Assembly (NCBI RefSeq): GCF_003315795.1
Contig: NZ_QMEY01000003.1
Coordinates: 620,001 to 684,000, forward strand
DNA from: Spongiactinospora rosea
GTDB lineage: Bacteria; Actinomycetota; Actinomycetes; Streptosporangiales; Streptosporangiaceae
Reading direction: 5' to 3'
DNA: 64,000 bases
The position numbers and the translations under genes were made by a program. This document shows, piece by piece, positions 54,843 to 62,433 of this stretch. The stretch's first letter is position 1; each line of letters opens with the position of its first letter. Below the pieces are notes generated by a model that worked only from the letters and a program-made list of their open reading frames with translations, ran no database searches and was not told the DNA's origin.

Positions 54843-54902
54843 CCGAGGACCTCGTCCGTCTCACATCTTTGGCCGGAGCGGGCCGGGCGGGGCCTCCCAT
54901 CG
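54843..54902. repeat. 60-bp direct repeat, copy 2
   Basis: Begins CCGAGGACCTCGTCCGTCTC and ends GGCCTCCCATCG. The shared core is TTTGGCCGGAGCGGG. Could be a binding region or remains of a small mobile element; no open frame or terminal inverted repeat supports the latter. Confidence 0.75.
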
Positions 54903-55016
54903 AAAGGAAGTCCACGTGTCTGTTGACCCATGCCCGCCGAACGGGCACGACCTCGCGGCCACGCCACGGATCCGCCCCATCCGCCCCGCCGTACGGCGGG
55001 CAGTGGGGGATCGCAG

Positions 55017-55907
55017 ATGACCTCGTCCGCGACGGCAGACCCGGACGACGACACACCCGCGTCACGCGAGGCCACAGCCTCTCCGGCGCTGCCCCTGTCC
55101 GCCGTCCGGGACGTACGCCGGGCGGTCCGCTTCACCGCCTGCGGCCTCGCCGACTCCTACGGCGCCGACAGCGAGGACATCGCCCAGGAGGTGCTGCTGG
55201 CCCTGCTCACCGCCCACCGGCTGGGCAGGCTCCCCGAGCGCCCGGCGGCCTGGGCGCAGACGGTGGCCCGGCGGCGCGCCTGGAAGTCCGACATGGACCG
55301 CCGCCGCGAGGTGCCCGTCGGCGGCCCCGGCGAACTCGACCTGGTCTCCTCGGCGACCGGCGCGCGCGGCGACGAGATGGCCGACCTGACCGTGCAGCGG
55401 CACCGGCTGGTCGGCTGGATCGGCGACCTGCCGCCCGAGGTGCGGGCGGTGATGGCGCTGCGGATGGACGGCTACTCCGACGGCGAGATCGCCCAGCGGC
55501 TGCGGATGAGCCGTTCGCTGGTCAAGGTCCATGCCCGGGAGGGGACCGAGCGGCTGCGCGCCGCCCTGGTCGGCCAGATGGCCGCGGAGATGGCGGCCGA
55601 GCAGGCCGAGCGCCGCGCCGAGCAGGCCGAGACCCGCCAGGCCGGGCCCGTGCCCGCCTGTCCCGCCCCGGCCGCGCCGTCGCCGTCCGAGGACCGGGCG
55701 CTGGCCGGTCTGCCGCCCCGCCAGAAGGAGGTGCTGCGGCTCAGCCGCCGCGGGTACACCCCCGCGCAGATCGCCCGCCTGCTGGGCCTGAGCGCCAACA
55801 CCGCGCGGGTCAACCTGTACCACGCCCGCAAGCGGGTGCGGCGCGATTTGGGACTGCTGGACGACCGGCGTCCGGACGACGCGGGCCCGCGGGCGGGCCG
55901 GGCATGA
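55017..55907 (+). CDS. ECF-like sigma factor with two region-4 helix-turn-helix units
   Basis: 296 residues. Sigma-70 region 2 is visible at about residues 38-100 (SYGADSEDIAQEVLLALLTA, AWAQTVARRRAWKSD). Then region 4 occurs twice: about 138-185 (LPPEVRAVMALRMDGYSDGE, IAQRLRMSRSLVKVHAREGT) and about 232-280 (LPPRQKEVLRLSRRGYTPAQ, IARLLGLSANTARVNLYHAR), with a Glu/Ala/Pro linker between. ECF sigma factors normally have one. No anti-sigma factor is recognised; the next gene (gap or 4-base overlap, depending on its start) is a small unknown protein. Confidence 0.8.
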   Translation: MTSSATADPDDDTPASREATASPALPLSAVRDVRRAVRFTACGLADSYGADSEDIAQEVLLALLTAHRLGRLPERPAAWAQTVARRRAWKSDMDRRREVPVGGPGELDLVSSATGARGDEMADLTVQRHRLVGWIGDLPPEVRAVMALRMDGYSDGEIAQRLRMSRSLVKVHAREGTERLRAALVGQMAAEMAAEQAERRAEQAETRQAGPVPACPAPAAPSPSEDRALAGLPPRQKEVLRLSRRGYTPAQIARLLGLSANTARVNLYHARKRVRRDLGLLDDRRPDDAGPRAGRA

Positions 55908-55966
55908 GGTACGGCGCGGACACCGCCATCGCGCGATCCCCAATCGACCGACGAGGAGAGGTGCCC

Positions 55967-56341
55967 ATGGCCCCGGCCGACCCCGGCAGCGGCGCACGGC
56001 CCGAGCACGATGAGCACGATGACCACTCGCGGGAGGAGCCGCCCACGACGCCCGCCGCGGCCGGTGGCGGTCCGCCTTCGGCGACCGCCGTGTTCGACGA
56101 CGCGCTCGCCACCGCGGCCGGCGGCGTACGGGCCGCCTACGAGATCGGCCTGCTGTGGGCCGACGAGATCGGCCGGGACATCGAACACCGGCTCGGCCTC
56201 GACGCGGGCGACGAGCTGGCCTGGAGCGACCAGCGCTACGGCCGCGCGCTGGCGCTGTGCTCCCGCCTCGCCGAACTGGCCGCCGCCCTCCAGGCCCTCC
56301 ACGACGACACCAGGAAGCTGACCCGCACCGGCCCGCCGTGA
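55967..56341 (+). CDS. Small protein downstream of the sigma factor, unknown
   Basis: 124 residues. A disordered, His/Asp/Pro-rich N-terminus (ARPEHDEHDDHSREEPP) and a helical C-terminal half (YEIGLLWADEIGRDIEHRLG, LAELAAALQALHDDTRK). No membrane segment, so it is not a usual membrane anti-sigma factor. ATG 55967 has GAGGAG 7-12 bases upstream; an alternative ATG at 55904 overlaps the sigma stop (ATGA). Possibly a partner of the sigma factor, by position only. Confidence 0.6.
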   Translation: MAPADPGSGARPEHDEHDDHSREEPPTTPAAAGGGPPSATAVFDDALATAAGGVRAAYEIGLLWADEIGRDIEHRLGLDAGDELAWSDQRYGRALALCSRLAELAAALQALHDDTRKLTRTGPP

Positions 56342-56402
56342 GACCACCAGACGGCCGGGTCGCCGCCCCTTTCGGGGCGGGCCCGGCCGCGGTGGGGCCG
56401 GA

Positions 56403-56735
56403 TCAGGCGTACTTGCAGATCAGCGCCTGGCTGCCGCCCTGTGCGTAGCCCAGGTAGGTGAGGCTCGGGTTGAAGTAGACGCAGGCCGCCGACGGGCTGC
56501 CGCTGCCCGCGTAGACGAGGTTGGGCGTGCCCCAGCGGTAGCAGCTTAGGCCGCCGTTGTAGAAGCCGATGGTGGCGGAGGGGTTGACCTTCGCGGCGCA
56601 GTAGTCGCCGAGGGAGAGCGGGCTGTAGACGACCTCGGTGGCCGCCTGCGCGGGGGTGGCCGAAACGGCGACCGTACCGAGGCAGGCGAGGGCCGTGACG
56701 GCCATCGCGGCGAGTGCGCGGGTGCGTCGGGGCAT
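56403..56735 (-). CDS. Small secreted protein with four Cys, unknown
   Basis: 110 residues with a clear signal peptide (RALAAMAVTALACLGTVAVS, cleavage near TPAQA-ATEVV). The mature part, about 78 residues, has four Cys (GDYCAAK, LSCYRWG, AACVYFN, ALICKYA), so two disulfides are possible, and many aromatic and Gly residues. No family recognised. GGAGGT 5 bases before ATG 56735. Upstream on the minus strand is an A+T-rich promoter-like region with a palindrome (56864-56876). Confidence 0.75.
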   Translation of the reverse strand: MPRRTRALAAMAVTALACLGTVAVSATPAQAATEVVYSPLSLGDYCAAKVNPSATIGFYNGGLSCYRWGTPNLVYAGSGSPSAACVYFNPSLTYLGYAQGGSQALICKYA

Positions 56736-57250
56736 GGCGGACCTCCATGGGGATGCGGCGAATGACGCCGGAAGGGGGCGCGGGCGGGCATGACGAAAGC
56801 CCGCCGCCGGGCGAGGGATGGGGTGCTGCGAGCCGATGAGCTGTGCTGATCGCAGTATTAAATAGGAAACCTTCCTGTGCAATGGGCGGAGGGAGCCTTT
56901 CATCCCAGCTTTGCCCGTTGTCGTCGCCCGGTCAGGAACGTGCCATTCGGCCGCCTCGCCTCCCGGAAAAGACCCGCGGGGGTTTCGGTCGTGCGCCGAG
57001 CGACCCCGGCCTCCCGGACCTGCCCGGACGCCGCGCCGTTTCGTGATCGAGCCGCCGTCCCGTATCGGGCCGAAATCGCCCCGGAAAGCGCTTACGATCG
57101 CGGTGACCAGCAACAAGATGTTCCGGTCAGGGCCTTGACGGAGTGTGGGCCCGGCATGTTGCCTTGAATTGGCCGTGGCGCACGTGACCGCGGACGCGTA
57201 CGACGGGCCGGCGCGGGGGATTGAGACGGTTACCTGCGGAGGTGATGTCG
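56736..57250. other. Intergenic region between the secreted protein and CBS genes
   Basis: 515 bases, no credible gene. Contains AGTATTAAATAGG (56854-56866) and the palindrome AGGAAACCTTCCT (56864-56876), reading on the minus strand AGGAAGGTTTCCT next to TATTTAATACT. These probably form promoter and operator of the secreted protein. Nothing else recognised. Confidence 0.5.
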
Positions 57251-57679
57251 ATGCTGATAGACGCGATCCTGCGGACCAAGGGCACGGCGGTGGCGACCGT
57301 GCCGCCCGACGCCAGCGTCCGGCGGCTGCTGGCGGTGCTGGCCGAACAGAACATCGGAGCCGTCGTGGTGTCGGAGGACGGTGCCACCATCGCCGGCATC
57401 GTGTCCGAGCGCGATGTGGTCAGGCGGCTCAACGAGCAAGGGGCGGAGGTGCTGGACGCCCCGGTCTCGGCGATCATGACCACCGAGGTCCGCACCTGCG
57501 CGCCGGACGCCAACGTCGACGAGTTGCGGCGCACCATGACCACGCACCGCATCCGGCATGTGCCGGTGGTGAACGGCGGGCGGCTGGCCGGACTGGTCAG
57601 CATCGGCGACGTCGTGAAGAGCGCGATCGAGGAACTGGAGACCGAGAAGGCCCACCTGGTGGAGTACATCCACCGCTGA
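57251..57679 (+). CDS. CBS-domain pair protein
   Basis: 142 residues made of two CBS motifs only: about residues 8-60 (DASVRRLLAVLAEQNIGAVV) and 78-135 (APDANVDELRRTMTTHRIRH, VPVVNGGRLAGLVSIGDVVK). Stand-alone CBS pairs bind adenine nucleotides and often sense energy state. GGAGG at 57238-57242 is 8 bases before ATG 57251 and only 2 before ATG 57245, so 57251 is chosen. No operon partner. Confidence 0.88.
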   Translation: MLIDAILRTKGTAVATVPPDASVRRLLAVLAEQNIGAVVVSEDGATIAGIVSERDVVRRLNEQGAEVLDAPVSAIMTTEVRTCAPDANVDELRRTMTTHRIRHVPVVNGGRLAGLVSIGDVVKSAIEELETEKAHLVEYIHR

Positions 57680-57840
57680 GCGCCGGGCGGATCCCTCACC
57701 GCCAGTCAGCGAGAACCCTACGGCGTTGTCAAGTTGTCCGGATTTGCCGGATTCGGCCGGTCCTTTCCGCTTTTCGCGGCGAGGGCCGGCCGTCCCGCAT
57801 CGGTCCGGACGGGCCCGAAACAGGGGGCGGACGGCCCTAG

Positions 57841-57901
57841 ATGTCGGGTTTTTCGTGACTGATGTGATCTAAGTGGTTAAGGTTGTGGATTTTCCCGACA
57901 T
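57841..57901. other. Widely spaced inverted repeat before the membrane-protein gene
   Basis: ATGTCGGG (57841-57848) and CCCGACAT (57894-57901), 45 bases apart, each next to a T-run. The 281 bases from 57680 to 57960 otherwise show only GTTGTCAAGTTGTCC near 57725; the promoter was not resolved. Confidence 0.4.
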
Positions 57902-57960
57902 GTCAGTGTGGGAACTGCTATGAAGATACGCGGCCAAGATTTCTGACAGAAGGGGTCACC

Positions 57961-58971
57961 ATGAGCCGCGGATCGCAAGATCCGTCGTACGGCGGTCACC
58001 GCGAGCCTGACCATGAGGAGATCTGGGAGCAGACCGGCGCTCTCGACCCTGACTGGTCGGCCGATGCCGCGGGCTCCCCGGAGCGCGGCGACGGCGACGT
58101 GCTGTCGGACGGATGGGAAACGGACGCCGAAGAGGAGCCCGCGCCCGAGTCCGATGACAACCTCCACATCAAGACCGGTGTCCACATGGCCCTCGACCCG
58201 AGGCTCATGTCGGACGACCGCGAATGGACCGAGGGCGAGCGCTGGGACGATGGCGCCGACCAGCCCAAGGAATGGGAGAACGAGTCCAGGGAGTGGGAGA
58301 AGACCCACCACGCCGACGACTGGGAGCCCGGTGAGGACGGCCCGGGCACCGAGGAACGGCGGGGATTCCTCGGGGCGGGTGTCCGGCACCAGCACGACTA
58401 CGACGAACCGGACCTCGCCGAGGACGAGGAGCGCCCGCGCCGGGGCAAGGGCCTGCTACTGATCGCCGCGGGGGCCGTGGTGGCCGCCACGGCCGGCGGC
58501 TGGATGCTGTTCGCCTCGCTCGGCGACTCGTCCGATCCCTGCACCAGCGCCGCGACCTGCGCGTCCGTGGGGCGTCCCGCGCCCACCGCGGCGCCGGCCA
58601 CCACCTCCGCCGAGCCGACGCTGGAGGAGGCCGAGGAGCCGCTGGACCCCACGGTCACGCCCACGGCGGAGGTGTCGACGACCTCACCCACGCGGGGCGC
58701 GGAGCAGGTGGCCACCCAGCCCACGGCCGAGCCCACGCGGACCGGCGAGGCCCGGCCGTCGCCGACGCGCACCGGCCGGACCTCCCACGCCCCGAGGCCC
58801 GAGGCGGAGGAGCCGGAAGAGCGCCCGAAGCCGCAGGAGAGCTCGGTGCCCAAGCCGAAGACCACGACCTCCGTGCCGCTGCCCCCGCCCAGCAAGTCTC
58901 AGGCGCCACCGCCCCCGCCGGAGAAGGAGAAAGAGAAGGAGAACGGCGGATTGCTGGACTGGCTCTTCTGA
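57961..58971 (+). CDS. Single-pass membrane protein with acidic N-terminus and Pro/Thr-rich tail, unknown
   Basis: 336 residues. N-terminal 160 residues are acidic, Trp/Glu/Asp-rich (HEEIWEQTGALDPDWSADAA, REWTEGERWDDGADQP) and probably cytoplasmic. One transmembrane helix at about 163-185 (GLLLIAAGAVVAATAGGWML). The external part has a Cys pair (DPCTSAATCAS), a long Thr/Pro/Ser region, then PPPPPEKEKEKENGGLLDWLF (in parts: PPPPPEKEKEKE). ATG 57961 is preceded by AGAAGGGG. Could be a wall-spanning or scaffold protein; no family recognised. Confidence 0.7.
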   Translation: MSRGSQDPSYGGHREPDHEEIWEQTGALDPDWSADAAGSPERGDGDVLSDGWETDAEEEPAPESDDNLHIKTGVHMALDPRLMSDDREWTEGERWDDGADQPKEWENESREWEKTHHADDWEPGEDGPGTEERRGFLGAGVRHQHDYDEPDLAEDEERPRRGKGLLLIAAGAVVAATAGGWMLFASLGDSSDPCTSAATCASVGRPAPTAAPATTSAEPTLEEAEEPLDPTVTPTAEVSTTSPTRGAEQVATQPTAEPTRTGEARPSPTRTGRTSHAPRPEAEEPEERPKPQESSVPKPKTTTSVPLPPPSKSQAPPPPPEKEKEKENGGLLDWLF

Positions 58972-59026
58972 GTCCGGCGCGGTCAAGGACAGGCGGTCGA
59001 GCGGGGCCCGGCGCACCGGGCCCCGC

Positions 59027-59713
59027 TCACGCGTCCGGCGTGCTTCCCGCCGCTGCGGGGGCCGCCGGTACGCCCGGCCCGGCGAAGTCGATGACCCGGT
59101 CCGCCCAGCGGTCGAGCAGCACGGTGTCGTGGCTGATGGCCAGCACGCCCGCCCCGGTCCGCCTGCGGTAGGCGTCCACCACGCCCACCAGCAGGGCCTG
59201 CGTGGACGCGTCCAGCATCGTCGTCATCTCGTCGCAGATCAGGTAGCGCGGTTCCAGGCTCAGCGCCCTCGCCAGGCACGCGCGCTGGAGCTGCCCCTCC
59301 GACACCTCGTGCGAGCGTCGGGTCAGCAGGTCGTCGGTCAGGCCGGTCTCGCGGGCGAGCGCGCGGACCCGCTCGGGGTCCGGGCGGCCGTTGGCCGCCA
59401 GCGGCTCGGCGATCACCTCGGTGAGCGTCAGGCGCGGATCGACGGCCTGGCGGGGCGACTGGTAGATCAGGGCCACGCTGGTGCGCAGCCGCCGATCGGC
59501 CCGCTGGCGCCAGCCCCGTACGGTGACGCCGTCCACGCTGACCTGCCCCGACCGTGGCCGCAGCATCAGCGCGAGCACCCTGGCCAGGGTGGACTTGCCG
59601 CAGCCGCTCGGCCCGGACAGCGCGGTCACCAGGCCCGGCTCGACCGACAGCGACACGTCCGCGAGCACGATTTTGCGCTGGTAGGCGACGGTGACGTCCT
59701 TGGCCTCAAGCAT
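59027..59713 (-). CDS. Peptide/nickel-type ABC transporter, ATP-binding protein (second)
   Basis: 228 residues, short NikE/OppF-type ATPase. Walker A GPSGCGKSTLARVL, signature VSEGQLQRACLARAL (first position Val-Ser-Glu-Gly instead of LSGGQ), Walker B YLICDEMTTMLD. The switch His is in AISHDTVLLD. Note the Thr in DEMT instead of DEPT, common in this family. It lacks the oligopeptide C-terminal domain. Overlaps the preceding ATPase by 8 bases. Last gene of the five-gene operon. Confidence 0.88.
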   Translation of the reverse strand: MLEAKDVTVAYQRKIVLADVSLSVEPGLVTALSGPSGCGKSTLARVLALMLRPRSGQVSVDGVTVRGWRQRADRRLRTSVALIYQSPRQAVDPRLTLTEVIAEPLAANGRPDPERVRALARETGLTDDLLTRRSHEVSEGQLQRACLARALSLEPRYLICDEMTTMLDASTQALLVGVVDAYRRRTGAGVLAISHDTVLLDRWADRVIDFAGPGVPAAPAAAGSTPDA

Positions 59714-60644
59714 CGGCGGTCTCCAGCGGGTGGTGGCAGGCCACGCCGCCGCCGAAGGCGGGCGGCGCGGCGCACGCGTCGTCGGCGCGGGGGCAGCGGG
59801 GGCGGAACGCGCAGCCCTCCGGCAGCCTGGTCAGTTCCGGCGGCAGGCCGGGGATCGGCGCGAACTCCCGGTCCGGCTGGGCGGCGAGCAGGCCCGCGGT
59901 GTACGGATGGCGGGGCCGGGCGAACACCCGGGCGGCCGGGCCCTGCTCCACCAGCCGGCTGGCGTACATCACGGCGATGTCGTCGGCCACCTGTTCGGCG
60001 GCCCGCAGGTCGTGCGTGATCAGCAGCACCGCGCGGCCCTCGTCGCACAGCTCGCGCAGCGTGCCCATGGCCTTCTCGACCAGCGGCCGGTCCAGCCCGC
60101 TGGTCGGCTCGTCGGCGAGTACCAGCCACGGGTCCCCGGCCAGCGCCATCGCGTTGGCCACCCGCTGGGCCATCCCCCCGGACAGCTCGTGCGGGTAGCG
60201 GTCCAGGTCGGCGGGGCGCAGGCCGTACCGCAGCACCAGGTCATCGGCGCGTTGCGCCGAGCCCAGTTCGCGCAGCGCCTCGGTGAGCTGCGCCCGCGCG
60301 GTGCGCACGGGCGTGAGGTGGGTGGCCGGGCTCTGCGGGATCAGCCCGATCCGCCGCCCCCTGACCCGCCCGGCCAGTACGGCGGGCGGCGCGGAGAGCA
60401 GTTCGACCGGCTCCCCGTCGCCTTCCAGCCAGGCCGCGCCGGACACGGTGGCGTTGCCCGGCAGCAGCCCGAGCAGCGCGTGCGCGAGCACCGACTTGCC
60501 GCACCCGGACTCCCCGACCAGGGCCAGGCAGCGGCCCGGCCGTACGGTGAAGTTCGCGTCGCTGACCGCCCGCACGGTCCCGCCGGGGACGCGGAAGGTC
60601 ACCGTCAGCCCCTCGGCGCGCAGCAGCCGTCCTTGAGTGGTCAC
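59706..60644 (-). CDS. Peptide/nickel-type ABC transporter, ATP-binding protein (first)
   Basis: 312 residues, OppD/NikD-type. Walker A GESGCGKSVLAHALLG, signature LSGGMAQRVANAMAL, Walker B LVLADEPTSGLD, switch ITHDLRAA, and the C-terminal oligopeptide (HPY) domain with Cys in GCAFRPRCPRADDACAAPP. GTG 60644 overlaps the permease stop (GTGA). The C-terminal Cys motif can hold an iron-sulfur cluster in related dipeptide transporters. Confidence 0.9.
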   Translation of the reverse strand: MTTQGRLLRAEGLTVTFRVPGGTVRAVSDANFTVRPGRCLALVGESGCGKSVLAHALLGLLPGNATVSGAAWLEGDGEPVELLSAPPAVLAGRVRGRRIGLIPQSPATHLTPVRTARAQLTEALRELGSAQRADDLVLRYGLRPADLDRYPHELSGGMAQRVANAMALAGDPWLVLADEPTSGLDRPLVEKAMGTLRELCDEGRAVLLITHDLRAAEQVADDIAVMYASRLVEQGPAARVFARPRHPYTAGLLAAQPDREFAPIPGLPPELTRLPEGCAFRPRCPRADDACAAPPAFGGGVACHHPLETADA

Positions 60645-61453
60645 AGTTCCAGCTCCGATCGCTGCCTGGGGTTCAGCCGGTCGCGCAGCCGCTGCGCGAG
60701 CACCGCCACGGCCAGCGTGGGCACCAGGATGAACAGGCCGGGCACCAGGCTCGGCCACCACGCGCCGGTGAGCAGCGAGCGCTGCCCGTCGCTGATCATG
60801 TTGCCCAGCGAGGCCAAATGCGGCGGCAGGCCCAGCCCGAGGAAGCTGAGCGCGGTCTCGTGCCAGATGGCGTGCGGCACCATCAGCACCGTGGCCAGCA
60901 GCAGGTGCGGGAACAGGTGTGGCAGCAGGTGCCTGCGCACGACCCGGGTACGGCTGGCCCCGCCGGAGATCGCCGCCTCCACGAACGGGCGCGAACGCAG
61001 CGACAGCACCTCCGAGCGGACGATCCGGGCGGCCGTCGTCCAGTGCGTGACGCCGACCGAGACCACCACGGCGACCGGGCTCGGCGCGAACAGCGCGACG
61101 ATGAAGATGCCGAACAGCAGGTGCGGCAGCGCGTTGAAGCCGTCCACGACGCGCATCAGCAGCCGGTCGGCCAGGCCGCCCAAGCTGCCCGCGGCGAGCC
61201 CGACCAGGCCGCCGATGACCATGCTGACCAGCGCGGCCACCAGACCGACCAGGAAGGAGACGCGCAGCCCGTAGATCGACCTGACCAGCAGGTCGCGGCC
61301 CACCTCGTCGGTGCCGAACAGGTGGGAAAGGGACGGGGGCTGCCCCGCCGCGCGCAGGTCCACCAGGCTCTGGTCCAGTTGCACGATCGGCGGGACCAGG
61401 ACGACGGCCAGGGCCAGGACGGCGAGGGCGGCCAGTGAGAGGCGTACCGGCAT
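60641..61453 (-). CDS. Peptide/nickel-type ABC transporter permease (NikC/DppC type)
   Basis: 270 residues, five to six transmembrane segments. GTDEVGRDLLVRSIYGLRVS near the N-terminus is the DppC/NikC mark; RSRPFVEAAISGGASRTRVV (20 residues) is the EAA loop contacting the ATPase, and SFLGLGLPP follows. Coupled to the other permease by TGATG and to the ATPase gene by GTGA. Family certain; substrate not determined. Confidence 0.9.
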   Translation of the reverse strand: MPVRLSLAALAVLALAVVLVPPIVQLDQSLVDLRAAGQPPSLSHLFGTDEVGRDLLVRSIYGLRVSFLVGLVAALVSMVIGGLVGLAAGSLGGLADRLLMRVVDGFNALPHLLFGIFIVALFAPSPVAVVVSVGVTHWTTAARIVRSEVLSLRSRPFVEAAISGGASRTRVVRRHLLPHLFPHLLLATVLMVPHAIWHETALSFLGLGLPPHLASLGNMISDGQRSLLTGAWWPSLVPGLFILVPTLAVAVLAQRLRDRLNPRQRSELEL

Positions 61454-62433
61454 CAGCCCACCCCCAGCGTACGGACCCGGGGGTCGGCGACGGTGTAGGC
61501 GATGTCGGCGAGCAGGTTGCCGGCCAGCACCGCCACGGTGCCGAGCAGGGTCAGCGCGGCCAGCAGCGGGAAGTCCACGGCCAGCGCCGCCTGCACCGAC
61601 GTACCGGCCACGCCCGGCCAGGAGAACACGGTCTCCACCAGGATCGCGCCGGTCACCAGTTCGGGCATCCGGGCCCCGAGCAGGGTCAGGAACGGCAGCA
61701 GCGCCGAGCGCAGCGCATGCCGGACCAGGATCGTGCGTTCGCGCAGGCCGCGCGCCCGGGCGCCGATCACGAAGTCCTCGCGCAGGGTGCCGATCACCGA
61801 CTCGCGTACGTACAGGACCAGCCACGACGACTGCGACACGGCGAGCACCACCACGGGCAGCACCATGTGCGCGGCCACGTCGCCGACGGTGATCGAGGTC
61901 GAGGCGGCGTCGGTGAGGCCGCCCGCGGGCAGCCAGCCGAGCGTCACCGCGAACACCGAGATCGCCAGCAGGCCGAGCCAGAACACCGGCGCGGCCTCGT
62001 TGGCGAACGCGCCCCCGACGATCAGCCGGTCCAGCCACGACCCGCGCCGCCAGGCCGCGATCGTGCCGACCACCAGCGAGGCGGCGAACATCAGCACCAT
62101 CGCCGAGCCGGTGGCCAGCAGGGTCCAGCCCAGCCGTTCGCCGATGACCTCGGCCACCGGCCGGTGGAAGGAGCGGGACTCGCCGAGGTCGCCGCTCACC
62201 AGATTGCCGAACCACGCGGCGAACTGCTCGTGGACCGGCCGGTCCAGCCCCCAGTTCGCCCGGATCTGCTCAAGGATCTCCGGGGAGGTGACCAGCGCCC
62301 GGTCGCCCAGGTACTGCCGCACGGGGTCGAACGGCGAGGCCTGGGCGAGGGCGAACATCACGATGGTGACGATCACGAGCAGCGGGACGGCGAACGCGAC
62401 CCGCCAGGCGACCATCCGCAGGACGGCTCTCAC
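61453..62433 (-). CDS. Peptide/nickel-type ABC transporter permease (NikB/DppB type)
   Basis: 326 residues. N-terminal RVAFAVPLLVIVTIVMFALA helix, ASPFDPVRQYLGDRALVT external loop, then IRANWGLDRPVHEQFAAWFG and the EAA loop LREDFVIGARARGLRERTIL. All are DppB/NikB features. GTG 62433 is chosen: it overlaps the substrate-binding gene stop (GTGA); further upstream codons are the neighbour's shadow. Confidence 0.9.
   Translation of the reverse strand: MRAVLRMVAWRVAFAVPLLVIVTIVMFALAQASPFDPVRQYLGDRALVTSPEILEQIRANWGLDRPVHEQFAAWFGNLVSGDLGESRSFHRPVAEVIGERLGWTLLATGSAMVLMFAASLVVGTIAAWRRGSWLDRLIVGGAFANEAAPVFWLGLLAISVFAVTLGWLPAGGLTDAASTSITVGDVAAHMVLPVVVLAVSQSSWLVLYVRESVIGTLREDFVIGARARGLRERTILVRHALRSALLPFLTLLGARMPELVTGAILVETVFSWPGVAGTSVQAALAVDFPLLAALTLLGTVAVLAGNLLADIAYTVADPRVRTLGVG

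Larger units (their letters stand above)
54532..55016. other. Intergenic region with A+T-richer core flanked by direct repeats
   Basis: 485 bases without a credible gene. Two imperfect 60-bp direct repeats (54562-54621 and 54843-54902) frame about 220 bases that are clearly richer in A+T (for example GTGACATATATCACGCTGG near 54736, with GTGA/TCAC inverted repeat GTGACATATATCAC). The sigma gene's promoter must be here. Confidence 0.5.

Noticed and set aside
54713..55135. Minus-strand frame across the sigma gene start and the direct repeat
   Set aside because: Opposes the sigma factor N-terminus, lacks a ribosome site, and no recognisable protein features.
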